A stretch of DNA of 64,000 bases from Buxus sempervirens (GCA_947561395.2 OX387182.1:48415949-48479948); one strand, 5' to 3'. Numbered from the stretch's first letter, positions 1 to 12,700 are shown. Notes: a model not told the origin generated them from the sequence alone. Translations and numbers: made by a program.

Positions 1-1457
1 TTCTTTGATAATAACATGCTAAATGACAATGGCTATGTCTTTTTGACTGGATGATCACTAAGGCCTTTGCATGCTCCACCACCCCCAAGTCCCCCCATGG
101 CTTTCCTGAAAAGTCCAAGAAGGAGAAGCCAAGGGAGGCTTCTCCCAAATCCGAACCAACGTGGGCCCTCACAGGGGCCCACGAGACCTCTAAGACCCCC
201 TGGGAGCCCCTGGAATCCATCCCGAATGGCAAAAAGCCCAAAAAAGGCCATTCCAGGGTGATCCGGCAACTCAGGCCGGATCACCTGAGGCCTTAGCGTG
301 TCTGGCCACCAAGGCCGGATAACCCATAGGCTCTCTGTATCCGGCCACTCTGGCCGGATCACCTGTAGACCCTGTGTATCCGGTCTGAGTTACCGGATAC
401 ACACAGAAATGTGTTTTTTGCACCTTTGTGATATGTGGCCGAATTTTAGGGTAATTCGAAGTTAAACCAACTGAACCAACAGGGTTTCCGGGTCACCCGG
501 AAACCCAACTTGGGACTTGGACCAACCGGTCTAACTTGGTACAATAGTGGGCCTTCCAATGGGGCCCACCAAGCCCAATGAACACCAAAGCATGCTAATT
601 AAATAACCTAAGCAAGAGTGAACCAAACTAATCGGGTGGGCCAAACCCAATGCGGCCCACCCATACCTTGATGTGTGGATTAAGTGCATGAACTGCCTGG
701 TTTGGCCGAGACCATGGGCTAGGGCCTGTCGGGCCCGCTGAAGCCCGCCAACCGAACCGAGTTAGGGTGCAAGCCCTAAGCTCCAAGGAACTGGGCTTTC
801 AAGCCCAAAACTTGGATCACGGGCCCCAAGCCCAGTGACCAGCCCACTTTGGCAAAACTAAATAAGATAACATAGAACTACTTGGCCACCATGTGGGCCC
901 ACCTGAGGGGCCCACAAACCAATCCGGCCCACCACTTGCATGAAAACCATTTAAGCTTCAAACTTGAACCTTAATAAAAAACCAACTCATTAACCAAAGC
1001 CCACAGGGCCTCCCAGGGCTAGACAGAGGCCCACCAAGGGCACACGGGCTTACCCAAGCCCACCAAGGATACCATGGGCCTTCCAACGGGGCCCGCCCAA
1101 ACAGACCCAGATCACTTAAGGATAAAGCAAAGATAAAATCCATTAAAGGGGCCCACACCACTCAGGTGGTCCCGCCAAGACCTAACAAAAATGCATGCTG
1201 GATTAGGAATCGGGTGAGATCCAAATGTGAGAAAGCTGACTCAAATGAGGGAACCCACGGGACCCGTCATCCGACGGGGTGGATTGGGGTGTCTACGGAC
1301 TTCCCCAGCCCGCAACCGAGAACCAACCTTAGAATCTCAAGCCGCAGACCCAAAGAGCCCTAATTAGACAAGATTAGGCACCCAGGTGTCCGCCTGCACC
1401 CCATCGGGCGGTGGCGACTCCGAATTTACCCCGTGCCGTGTTTCCCACGCGCGCACA
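1..1457 (+). repeat. 5' LTR, distal part only
   Basis: Matches the end of the 3' LTR (about 18748-18848 joined to 21144-22500) with about a dozen differences counted by eye, mostly transitions. It ends in CA at 1457, just before the primer-binding site. It contains no insertion after the CATGG at 106-110, so it preserves the empty site of the solo LTR that split the other copy. The stretch 540-1160 is rich in GGGCCCAC-like words. Short ORFs here recur in the 3' LTR and are not genes. Confidence 0.92.
259..402 (+). repeat. Palindrome cluster in distal LTR (copy in 5' LTR)
   Basis: Several near-perfect inverted repeats built on ATCCGG and CCGGAT follow one another here, for example at 259-285 and near 373-401. 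Arms are 8-11 bases and loops about 5-8 bases. The same cluster occurs in the 3' LTR at about 21302-21445. Confidence 0.8.
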
Positions 1458-1460
1458 GCC

Positions 1461-1478
1461 TGGTGACTCCACTGGGGA
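1461..1478 (+). other. Primer-binding site
   Basis: The motif TGGTGACTCCACTGGGGA starts three bases after the LTR end at 1457. The position fits a tRNA primer site. As I recall, Ogre-type elements use a tRNA-Arg primer with a similar site; the tRNA was not matched here. Confidence 0.75.
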
Positions 1479-2989
1479 CCACTCAGCCCAGTATGACCCT
1501 ACCTAGCCCGAGTCAGCGTAAGAGGGATTTAGGGGACATTTAGGGACTCTTGATACCCCGTTTAGCAAGGTACGGAATACACGTAAACACGTGTTCTGGG
1601 GAGTCCTGTCACAAGGACGTGATAATTGCCTAAGGCAAGTGGAATTTAAGTGGTCCCCTGTGACCCTCCACTTACCTGGGGATTCTCCCAGGACATCATA
1701 AAACGTGCCAATTCTGCACCTTACTATATGAGTCAGTAGGGATTCCTTTATCACCTAAATCCAGACAAAACTCACCCGTATAGGCACAGCACGCAGCCCA
1801 ACTGCACACACGGGCACACCACCACACCGTGGATGGATGATTGCGTAGATTTAAAATTTAAATTTCCGCATTGGTGTGATAAAACTGCATGGGGTGACAC
1901 GCACGAGGGAGGATGCGTGAATGATCCGACCTTTGATAGATGAGTGAATCGGATACTGCTACTTCTTTACCAAAACCTAGACCTCTCTAGCAGCCTACCC
2001 TTCTTGTTACTATGAACTGATCTTTGGGATGGTATTAGCACCTACGCTCCCGTGGCTTGCCGGGGAAAGCAGGGTAAACCCATCCCCCCAGTTTACTGGA
2101 GTCCGTTAGCACCACTGGTTTCTTGCCGTGGCACGCGAGGATCCAGTACTGGTCCAGACCCTTGTAGGCTTATGTCTCGGGCTGGGTATCCTTCCCCACC
2201 TAACGTTTCTGAATGAACCTTGCGTTGAGCATGAGAGGGCGAGTAGGATGTGAATGATGAATAAAATTGGAATAAAATTCAGAGTCCATCAGGGGCAGCA
2301 ACCCCCGCTTTTTGCATCAAATGGAGTAAACCCTAGATGCTGGGCTACCTCAGCCCTAGGAAACTCACCCAACCATGATCAGGGGAACCATCCCAGATCC
2401 ATGCATGGAGTCCTGTATGCTATGGGTCTTGACCCATTAGAGTTCGCTGGGAGCACTTTAAGTCCATATTGGTCTTTTAGAGCAGACGAAAGCCGGCCAG
2501 ATCAGACAGACAGATGAAAGCATGCCAGGGTACTAAACCCTAGATTTAGGGATTTTTAGCCTACCCACTTTGAAAGCAATTTGTATCCTCCTTTTGGCTC
2601 CCGACAGCCTCAAGGATGAATTCTTTGTAGCTTTTGTGAATATCTTGTAAAAATTCGCCCTCGGTGGCAAGTTGTAATTTCGCTATGGTCCGACACCGAA
2701 AGCAGATGAAAGAACAGATGATAGACAGAAAGACTGATCGGGACTTGAATGTGCTCCTCTACACAAGTATGTCTAGGAGTCGTGCCTTCATTGACGCCAA
2801 CCCCTAGGACCACACACCATGTGTGCCTGAGTTAAATTCCGCATTGCTTTGTTCTTTCTTCATTTGGTGAAGCATGTTAGAACTGCTAGTGGTTATCTTT
2901 TTTGCCTGAAATTATGCATATTATAGAACTGACTTAGAGTCTTGGTGTGGAACCTTAAACTGATTTGGAATTTCGATCGGATAGTTGGC
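1479..2989 (+). other. Untranslated leader of the retrotransposon
   Basis: About 1.5 kb between the primer-binding site and ORF1. It has only short ORFs and no domain I recognise. Its position fits the packaging leader typical of large Ogre-type elements. Confidence 0.6.
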
Positions 2990-4423
2990 ATGGCATCCTC
3001 ATCCTCATCTAAGAGAACCCGTTTCCCTAGGATAGAGAAATGCGCCTGGGATACCTCCTGGATCCGTTCTTGGACAAGGCAACTCCAAGGGAGTGAGCAG
3101 ATTGAATGGGAGCACAAATACCACATGGGATAGACTTTGTCCCTGTTAAATGTGCCGATTAACTGGGATATGATCCAAGCAGCCCTGCTTTTCTGGGATC
3201 CCCAGCTTTCAGTGTTTCGATTCGGGGTCAACGAGTTGACTCCCACAATTGAGGAACTTGATCTGTTCCTCCGATTTCGTGACTTAGGAGAACCCGCTAG
3301 GCCAAGTCTCAAAGAAAGTTACAAGAATGAAGCTTGTGTTTTCTTTGGCCTCTCAAGGGGAGAATTCCAGACCTTAGGAGGTGACAAATCATTCACTCGG
3401 GTCTCTAAAACATTCCTAGCTGAGAAAATGAGAAACAAAAAGTAGGAAAGACCTCGGGCTTGGTTTGACACCTTTACCCTTGTGGTTCTGTCACAAATCT
3501 TCTTTCCAACTGGGGGAGACACCATTAATTTGGCCCTCATGGAAATCGTGGATCAACTCAGGGCGGGGTACCGAATCATGCCACTGATCCTAGCTCAATT
3601 GTTCCATTCTCTGGCCTTGTCCAAAAACGGAACCCGGAGATTTCAAGGGTGCGCTCCCCTCCTCCACCTTTGGCTGCAAGACCACCTGATGGTGTCATCA
3701 CCAGTCAGTGCATATTACAAGGCAACCGGCGACAACATCCATTAGTTGGCTCAGAGAGAGATCAAACCAGACCTACCCACCCGAGAGGATTGGTTTAACC
3801 ACTTTCTCCACCTGAAGGGAGAAACGGACATCAGATGGTGGGGTACATACAACATCCCCTACAACCCCATTATAGTTTTCAAGAAAAGAGAGGGACTTGC
3901 CTTGATAGGCCTTACCCATGCCGTGCCGTACTATCTGATCCGGGTTCTGAGACAGTTTGGGAAACCGTAGGGAATCCCGGTCAAGGACGACTTGGGCAAT
4001 CTAATTGGTCCACTCACCAAGGGACTAAGGACCCGACTGCTGATAGAGTGGAAGACAGTATGCGTATATCGGGAAGACGTCTTCATCGAATCACATTTTC
4101 GAGACTACGAGCAATGGATAGCTCGGGAATTTGGCCATGACGGCCCCCCACCTCTTCCGCCTGTCGCATCAGGCGACATTCCAGTTCCGCCCCCTAACAC
4201 ATATAGGGACAGGGTGGCCGAACTGCAGGAGACCCATTCCCGTATCCATTCAGCTTCTGTGGATTCGGAACGGGAGAGTAGGCAGGCCAATATGGCCTTG
4301 CAACACGAAATGGAATTGGTGCGCAAGCGCGCTGAGGAGGACCGACGTCTGCAGAACAAACTTCTGCGAGCCTTGAGGAGGCAAGACGTGTCCTCCCACT
4401 ATGATGATGACCAACCTAGCTAG
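2990..4423 (+). pseudogene. ORF1 upstream of gag, DUF7745-like, broken by in-frame TAG stops
   Basis: A single reading frame of about 477 codons starts at ATG 2990 and ends at TAG 4421. It is interrupted only by four TAG codons, at 3131, 3443, 3743 and 3968; there is no frameshift. Segments such as WDPQLSVFRFG followed by ELTPTIEELDLFL resemble the plant retroelement ORF1 domain annotated as DUF7745 (my recollection; no search run). The last third is charged and likely coiled coil (about 4200-4400), ending in an acidic tail. Its role is unknown; ORF1 proteins of Ogre elements are of unknown function. Each stop fits a glutamine CAG changed to TAG. Confidence 0.75.
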
Positions 4424-4777
4424 ACTTTGGCTTTGTTGTATTTGTTATGAATGATGGTGTACTTTGTGCCATGGCGGCACCTTTTGATTAAAGCATGAAT
4501 TTATTTCCACTTTGCTATATATTGTTCAAACTTAACAAGACAAGAATTTGAAATAAAGGAATCAATTCCCTCCAATAGGGCAACTTGGTCTCCGACAGAC
4601 CACCTATTCTCAGATAATTTCAATCTCCCTGGTCGCTGCGACCACCTAGTTTCCTTTGATTGCATCTCTCTCATTGAGATCGCAAAACCCAGCAAGTGTT
4701 AACAAACACCTGAGACTTTGAGCTCAGATCACACCCGTCTGCATCTTTTCAAGATCATGCGGTCTAACCTATAGGGA
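4424..4777 (+). other. Spacer after ORF1
   Basis: About 350 bases with no ORF or repeat that I can support. It leads into the 145-bp tandem array. Confidence 0.5.
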
Positions 4778-5350
4778 ACCGAAACCACCGACGGATGAGT
4801 CGGATATTGGTGGAGGATCGTCCTGGCATAGCCTACCCCTTTTAGTGACACCAAAGCCGCCGGTGATTGAATCGGATATTGGCTGCGGAGCGTCCGGGTA
4901 CTACTAGCTGAATCCTTAGGGCACCGAAACCACCGACGGATGAGTCGGATATTAGTGGAGGATCGTCCTGGCATAGCCTACCCCTTTTAGTGACACCAAA
5001 GCCGCCGGTGATTGAATCGGATATTGGCTGCGGAGCGTCCGGATACTACTAGCCGAATCCTTAGGGCACCGAAACCACCGACGGATGAGTCGGATATTGG
5101 TGGAGGATCGTCCTGGCATAGCCTACCCCTTTTAGTGACACCAAAGCCGCCAGTGATTGAATCGGATATTGGCTGCGGAGCGTCCGGGTACTACTAGCCG
5201 AATCCTTAGGGCACCGAAGCCGCCGACGGATGAGTCGAATATTGGTGGAGGAGCATCCTGGCATAACCTTCCCCTTTGTAAGGCGCCGAAGTCAATGGTG
5301 ATTAAACCAACGACTAGTTAAGGCACGCCCGGGAACTACTAGCCGAAGTT
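4778..5350 (+). repeat. 145-bp tandem repeat array, about four units
   Basis: The word ACCGAAACCACCGACGG or a close variant recurs at 4778, 4923, 5068 and 5213, an exact 145-base period. Each unit consists of two related halves of about 72 bases that share GAATCGGATATTGG-like and GTCGGATATTGG-like cores, so it is a dimeric repeat. The fourth unit decays after about 5280. It lies between ORF1 and gag in the retrotransposon. Confidence 0.9.
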
Positions 5351-5499
5351 TGGCGCTGACGCCGCAGTGAATGAACTGGAGATTGGCCGAGGGACGCCTG
5401 GGTGCTGATTTTCAGCTCCCCCCCTGCGGAGACCCTGCATTGGTCCAACTCCGTGATTCTGAGCTCAAACAGAGCCCCTTAAATTGAAGGTTCTCTTCC

Positions 5500-6180
5500 C
5501 TTGCCTAAACAGCTAAAATAGATTAGTTCAACCGGGTTCTCTCTCCCAGTCGCTTCCGAGCGACTAAAATAGATCAGTGTTTAAAATTCTTTGGGTTCTT
5601 TCTCCCAGTTACCTACGGGTAGCTAAAATAGATTCGGTCACTAGGTTTCTCTTTCCCAGTCGCTTCCAAGCGTCTAAAATAGATCAGCTCTCAAAAAAGG
5701 ATAGGGTTCTCTTTCCCAGTTGCCCGCGGGCGACTAAAATAGATTCATTCAATAGGGTTCTTTCTCTCAGTTGCCTGCGAGTGACTAAAATAGATCCGGT
5801 TATTAGGGTTCTCTCTCCCAGTCGCTTCCGAGCGACTAAAATAGATCAGTGTTCAAAATTCTTTGGGTTCTCTCTCCCAGGTACCCACGGGTAGCTAAAA
5901 TAGATTCGTTCAATAGGGTTTTCTTTCCCTGTCGTCTTAGGACAGCCAAAACAGATCAGTCTTTCAAATTCGTTGGGGTTCTCCTTCCCAGTTGCCTGCG
6001 GGTGACTAAAATAGATCAGTTGATTCAAAATTCAGGTTCTCTTCTCTGGTCGTCTTAGGACAGCCAAAATAGATCAACCTTCAAAAAGGTTCTCTTCCCT
6101 TGTTACCTGTGGGTAACTAAAATAGATCAGTTGATTCAAAATTCAGGTTCTCTTCCCTTGTTGCCTTAGGGTAGCTAAAA
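5500..6180 (+). repeat. Array of about 12 short hairpins upstream of gag
   Basis: Units spaced 50-61 bases apart share the frame (T)CTCCCAG-stem-loop-stem-AAAATAGATC. Stem positions are about 5548, 5607, 5658, 5718, 5769, 5820, 5879, 5929, 5990, 6047, 6101 and 6159, with a degenerate unit near 5500. Stem sequences differ between units, yet the two arms mostly change together: AGTCGC pairs with GCGACT in one unit, and GTTACC pairs with GGTAAC in another. G-U pairs occur where one arm changed. No protein is encoded. The array ends about 190 bases before the gag ATG. Confidence 0.88.
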
Positions 6181-6363
6181 TAGATCAGTTAGTCAAATCA
6201 TATCATAAAACAAAAAATAAATAAATAAATGAATAAATTCAATCAGATAAAATTGTGTAATCAATTTGTGTAAAATTGCACTAATGCCTGCGAATTGTCC
6301 CACCAGGTACCAAAAATTGCTTTCAGAAGTCCGTACCTGTTAAGATCGAGGAGAAGGCTCGAT

Positions 6364-8005
6364 ATGGAACAGCAAGGAGAACAGACGCCGCCAGGGCAGC
6401 ATCCAGCAGAGTCTAGTCATACCCAAGTGGTCAATGAAATGCAGCAAAAGATGGATAGCATGAGTTCCATCATCCAGGAACTGATGACAGAGCTGAGAGA
6501 ATTGAGGCAGGGCCCGCCAGTGGTACTAGTCGCCCAGCAGCCGCAGCCACGATTCCCGCCACAAGCGAAAGTGGCGCCACCACCACGTCCGGCAAATCCC
6601 CCTCCCCTAGCACCACCACCACCACCACCACCGGCAGCGCCATTTCACGTGGCACAACAGGATCAGTTTCTGCCTATCCATCTGGGGCAAGGTGATGAGG
6701 ACTGGTACATAACTCAGGAGGTGCAGTTTGAGGAGAAACTGACAGCAGTTAGGGAGGAGAACAGAACGGAAATGGCTGCCCTGAAGGAGCAGCTCAAACA
6801 ACTCCAACCTAGCACAGTGCAGAGCGAGGCCACCCTGGAAAGCCTTTGCTTCTTTTCGGACATCCAACTCCCGGCTAAGTTCAAATGCCCTGAGTTGCAC
6901 CAGTTCGATGGCACCGGGTGCCCCCTGAACCATCTGAGGTCCTATTCTGGTGACATGTGCCAATACGCCAAGGAAAAGCGGATCATGGTGCAGTTCTTCC
7001 AAAAATCATTAACTGGGGCCGCTTACTCTTGGTTCTTGAGTCTGGACAAGGCTAAGATAAAGACATGGAATGACCTGGCAGCAGTATTCATCCAGCAGTA
7101 CCGCCTGAATAGTCAGATTGTGCAGACGAGGGCAGAATTGCAGAGACTGGCTAAGAAGAGCTAGGAGTTAGTGAGAGAATATGCCAAACGTTGGAAGGAG
7201 TTGGCAACGATGGTACAGCCGCCGTTGCTAGAACAAGAGATGACGTCATTGTTTATCGCATCATTGGGCCAACCTTTCTTCACTCTGCTGCTGGGGCAGA
7301 GTACGTCAAACTTCAATGACCTGATCTTGACTGCGGATTGGATTGAAGACGCAATGAGGGCCGGAAAGATAGATGGCAGTGGGCAGAGCGCCGCACCGAG
7401 GAGGCCCAGTAACAGGACTGGGTAGCAGAAACCAGGGGCAAGAGCCTAGGAGACAAGAACAGCAGGCGGTCAACTATGTACACCCTGCACAACCCCATCA
7501 TTTCTCCCAAAGACCAGAAGCCGTGGCACCTCAAGAGACCGCGCAGGCTGCTTACCAAGGGGTAAGAAGAACAAGGGAAGAGATGGAGGCCAGAATGAAA
7601 CGGGTTTTCACTCCACTCCCGTATGCGCCAGCAGAGCTGCTGCCTACTTTGCTGAAGAAGGGGTACGTGCAAGTCAAACCCCCAAATCCCCGCCTGGTCA
7701 ATGCTAGAAGCTATAACGCAACAGAGCGGTGCGAGTACCACTCTGGTGCTCCAGGGCACCACACCAATCGGTGTTGGGATCTGAGGCATGATATCCAAGA
7801 CCTGATTGACAGTAAACGCATCATTGTCGATCCCCCGGCACCCCCTGCCCAGACTCCAGCAGCTAGCGTGACCACCAATCCGCTCCCAGATCACTCAAAA
7901 GCCTCCACTAGTAGAACGGCGAATCAGGTGAGCAGTGATCAGGGCACCAGGCAGTTCGACCCTTCTGCACTTATTGGCCGGCCAGGGCAGACAGTGAAGG
8001 TGTAG
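6364..8005 (+). pseudogene. gag: gag (capsid/nucleocapsid), broken
   Basis: The ATG at 6364 opens a frame with a short coiled-coil stretch (EMQQKMDSM), then a proline-rich segment near 6530-6640. A retrotransposon capsid region follows, with TGAAYSWFLSLDKAKIKTWN and FIQQYRLNSQ (about 7000-7120). A zinc-knuckle-like motif, CEYHSGAPGHHTNRC, lies at 7730-7774, the form seen in Tat-lineage Gag. Breaks are a TAG at 7162 and a frameshift between 7373 and 7425, where the frame starting at 7373 takes over. The frame ends at TAG 8003, near another frameshift. The protein would have coated the element's RNA. Confidence 0.88.
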
Positions 8006-9726
8006 CTTCGAGCAGAAACCCCCCTACGGCAATTACAGTTGAGGAGGATACAAGCGTCTACGTCTGTGTTATAGAGGATGAACCGCAGAGCAGTGAGGAG
8101 GTCACGGGGCCATGGAACCCAGTGCAATGCGGATGGATCAGTGACTCCCCATCCCCTCCACGCAGAGAAGGAATCGGCAGTTCCGAGGGACCCTGGTTCC
8201 GAAATGGGCCACCGGACACAGACGCGTCCGTGGGCAGTTCAAGGGTACCCCCGCAGATGTCTACCAGATGGCCACCTGAGTATATGTCTGCGACTTCAGA
8301 GCCGGACCTGCAATCCCTCACCGATCCCCTATTAGCGGAGCCGAGTTCAGAATCCTCTTCCCACGGCACGTCGGAGTGGTTCGTCCCCCCTCATGCCACG
8401 GAAGAAGAGGAACCACCATCCACTCCTGAACTTGCAGCCCTGCTTGATCCATATGAGAGTTCGGACGAGTCCCCTGATACGGACTCAGAAGACACATCAG
8501 CCGAAGAAAGCAGGACAGTAAACGTCATTGAAGAAGATGGCAGTGACTTCCCTACTGATCTCCCTCTGGTGCATTTCCACCCACACACAGACCAAGGGTT
8601 TTTCTACCCCACCCCTCTCGCCAACCCCTCCGCCCTTAACATCCATGACATCATGGACTCACCTCCACAAGACCCCTTCCACCTTTCGTTCGAACCACCC
8701 ACACTAAATCTTTCAAAACTCAACCTGGAGCCACCTTCGTACAACGCCGCACCCCCACCTTACCCCACCCAATCTTTCCACCATCAAGCCACCTCCGCAA
8801 CCACCATTGAAGCAGAAATCGATCGGATCACCCGATCCGGTCGATACATAAACACTGACCCCCCACCCGCACCAGAGGAGGAAGCAGAAGCGGAAGCAAA
8901 AAGGAAAGAAAAAAGGAAGGATGTGGTTACATAATTGCCACCGACCCTCAAGAGAAAGGGAAGGGCCACAGAAGAGGAGGTCACAGATTTGCACCACAGC
9001 ATCTACACTCCTGAATATGATCTCCTCCAGCAGTTGAACAAGGTACCCGCCCAGATTTCCATAATGCAACTTCTGATTGATTCAGAAAAGTACAGGGCAG
9101 TGTTAATGAAGGTCCTGGGAGAGGCACACGTACCGGCAAGCATTGATCCCGAGCAGCTAGGAGCAGTGGTGTCAGTGATCATGGCACCCCAGGCCATCTC
9201 CTTTTCTGCAGCAGATCTGCCACGTGAGGGTTGTGACCACGCTGAGCCACTCTACATCACAGTGAAGTGCGTCGATCTCATCGTGAAACATGCCATAATT
9301 GACAACGGATCAGCATTGAACATATGCCCCATGAGGACATTCCACAGTCTACAGTTGAGCCCTACCATGATCAAGCCAAGTGGGCACAATGTCAGAGGCT
9401 TTGACAACGCCTGAAGGGACTCATTGGGAGAGGTCATTTTGGTGATCATGATTGCAAATAGGCCCTTTACCATGGAATTCGAACTCATGGATATCAACGC
9501 CTCATTCAACTTGCTGATCGGGAGGCCGTGGCTGCATCAGGCAGGAGCAGTATTTTCCACACTGCACAGAATGGTCCGGTTCGTGTCAGGCAACGAACTC
9601 ATAACAATACATGCTGAGGATCATCGAGAGTTCGAAAGGGTCGGAGTACCCTATGTGGATTATGAGTTGCCCACCACACTCAATTTCCAAAGCAGTAGAG
9701 ATGGTGCAGGTGAACCGTATCCCTGA
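8002..9726 (+). pseudogene. Linker and aspartic protease, broken
   Basis: This continues the Gag-Pol polyprotein in a different frame from about 8002. The first 900 bases give a serine/proline- and acid-rich linker. After a TAA at 8932, a retropepsin domain follows with the active-site motif IIDNGSALNICP (codons about 9295-9330). DNGSA in place of DTGS is usual in plant Tat elements. A matching RPW motif (LLIGRPWLHQAGAVFSTLH) lies near 9510-9570. Breaks are TAA 8932, TGA 9412 and a frameshift between about 9640 and 9720, where the pol frame begins. The protease would have cut the polyprotein. Confidence 0.85.
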
Positions 9727-12700
9727 ATCTGAAAGGGGACGACGACTCTCGAAAAAGAGGAGAAAGTACATGTTCAGCGCTGCTGACTGCGCAGACTGGG
9801 GTCTCAGAGCCGGCGATGGATTGGGCAAGTATAAGCAGGGAATTAAGGCAGCCATCCAACCTTATGAGCAGACTACTGGGTTTGGACTGGGGTTCAGGCC
9901 ACAGCCGGAAGACTACTCCCGACTCCTTGGGAACCGCACCGAAAGGAAAAGGGCAAGAACTGAAGGAAGAGACCCGCACTGGCCCATATGCGTGCACGAA
10001 AACTTGTACCACCGTTTCGCTAACATGGAGCGTGAAGCGGCTCAAGCCCTTGAGAATATAGTCCCCCAAGGATGGGGAGATGAGTTTTTGGAAACCCCTG
10101 CTGCAGAAGAAGACTACTTGCAAGGATTGGCTCAGATGCTTTGGGAAGAGCCACCATCTATGGAAATGATTGGGGATATAGTGGAAGTAGACCCGTTGGT
10201 TCCTGAGGGGTCGCCAGATGGCCTGCCAGCACTGGTCGCCCTGGACTCAGTTGATGAAGTCACCATGGCCTTCGCCCCACCAGATGAGCAGTTCATCCCT
10301 GATGGGATTCCGATCAACTCTGCAAGTGTGATGGAAGTGCCGCCACCTGCTCCCCTTGAAGAATCCAAAGAAGAAGGCCCAATCATGTATGTCTGCATGA
10401 TGGAAGGGCGAGACAGCTCAGGAGCACCAACCCGCAGGCCAAGGTCGCCTCCTCCACGCCCCTATATCCCGCACCCTAGAACTCGCGATGGTTTGAACCG
10501 CATGTTCCGTAGCATGCCCCAAGTGCTAGGGCCGGTACCGGAAGAGGTATACCATGCAGCTTACGGCAAATGGGCACCACCAGCTTACTCTTCTACAGTT
10601 CCTGGGATACCAACTGGGATACCCATAATTTTTGCACCCCCCAGAGTTGACCCGGCCAACGAAGTCACCATCGCGTATGCGCCACCCAGGGACGAGATAC
10701 CGTGGGCCATCCCCATCAGTGGAGCATGGATGGGGATATCATCAAAATCTGGCCCCCAGTCAGAGAGAAGCCAGAACAAACCAATGGGAGGCGCAGCACA
10801 AGATCCGATTTGCATATCTTCGGATGACAGCGCCAACATGGTACTGGCTGAAGAACCGGAAACGGCAGTCATCATCAGCAAGAAAGACCAGGCACCACTC
10901 AGGAACTGGAGCGCCACACCTTTTGCCATCAGCAAAGCTGCTATCCCAAAGGGGGTTTCTATAACCTCTGAAGTTTCTGTTGTAGCTACTGCTCATATTT
11001 TTAATGAATACCTGAACTCTTCTTACTACTTGCATGTGTGTGAAAAAGAAAATAACAAAAATAAGCAACTTGAACATCGCAATCTTAGTATCAATCCCGA
11101 CGCACACCTGGAAGATCTGGGGCACGGGATAGGTAATGAAATTGCCATAATAAAACAAAAAGAACAAAAAGAAATTGAAAAGCCAGTGCAGATGGCAATA
11201 ATAAATGAAATGCATGAGCCAGTGTCCAATCCTGAAAACAAGCAAGAACTCGACAAGTCAGATTGGGGCACTCACCCATCGCAGCAAGAGGATTCAAACA
11301 TCGTCCCCTGTGAGTCTTTCGAGCATGAGGACGATGATGAATCATGGGAGACCCCGCTTGAAATCCAACTTGCATTGGAAAGGCATGAAAAGGGTCCCCA
11401 GGCCAACATTGAGGAAACAGAGTCAATTGACATAGGTGAAATAGCCCAACCAAGGATCCTCCAAATTGGTAAAAAGCTGTCACCATTATTGAGAAAACAG
11501 ATGTTCGATTTTCTTAAGTCTTATTCTGATGTGTTTGCATGGTCATACGAGGATATGCCCGGGTTAGACACGGACTTGGTTGTGCATCGGTTACCAACAA
11601 AGTTTGAGGCCGTACCTGTGAAACAGAAGCTTAGGCGCACGAAGCCGGAATGGGCCCTGAAGATCAAGGAAGAGGTCACCAAGCAGTTGGATGCTGGATT
11701 CTTGCAAGTAACTCACTATCCAGAGTGGTTAGCCAACATTGTGCCAGTTCCCAAAAAAGATGGGAAAGTCAGGATGTGTGTCGACTATAGAGACCTGAAT
11801 AGAGCAAGTCCGAAGGACGACTTCCCATTGCCGCACATTGATGTACTGGTAGACAACACAGCAACGCATGCAATGTTCTCTTTCATGGACGGCTTCTCTG
11901 GTTACAACCAGATAAGGATGGCACCTGAGGACATGGAGAAAACATCCTTTATCACGCACTGGGGCACCTACTGCTACCGCGTGATGCCGTTTGGACTGAA
12001 GAATGCGGGCGCTACATATCAGCGTGCGATGACTCTGTTGTTCTACGATATGATACACAGGGAAATGGAAGTGTATGTGGATGACATGATAGCAAAATCC
12101 AAGGAAGAAGAGGATCACTTGGTAAACCTTGGAAAGATGTTTGACAGACTTAGAGAGCACAAACTTCGGCTCAACCCAAACAAGTGTGTGTTTGGAGTGA
12201 CTTCAGGAAAGCTGCTTGGCTTCATAGTGGGCAAGTGAGGCATAGAGGTTGACCCCGTCAAAGCAAAGGCAATTCTGGAAATGCCTCCTCCGTCGACGGA
12301 AAAGGAAGTGAGAGGATTCCTAGGCAGATTGCAGTATATCAGTAGGTTCATTGCACAAATGATTCCTGTGTGTGAGCCTATATTCAAGCTGCTAAAGAAA
12401 GACAACCCTGTGGTTTGGAATGACGACTGTCAAGTAGTGTTTGATAAGATCAAGGCCTATCTGATGAGTCCACCAACGCTGGTCCCGCCTATCCCAGGAC
12501 GACCTTTGATCATGTACCTGACAGTCTCAGAGACGGCTGTAGGATGTGTGTTAGGACAGCACGATGAGAAAGGGCGGAAAGAACAAGCAATCTATTACTT
12601 GAGCAAGAAATTTACTAACATCGAAGTCAGATACACAGTGCTTGAAAAGACGTGTTGCGCCCTGGTCTGGGCAACTCAGAAGCTCCGACACTATTTGCTT

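Noticed and set aside
958..1363. Short ORFs at 958-1161 (minus) and 1166-1363 (plus)
   Set aside because: They recur identically at 22001-22406, because both stretches are LTR copies; there are no domains.
5500..6180. CRISPR-like regular array
   Set aside because: Repeat spacing is regular, but the parts between stems are themselves conserved, and the array lies within a plant retrotransposon.
8713..9069. Minus-strand ORFs across the protease linker
   Set aside because: Shadows of the plus-strand polyprotein.
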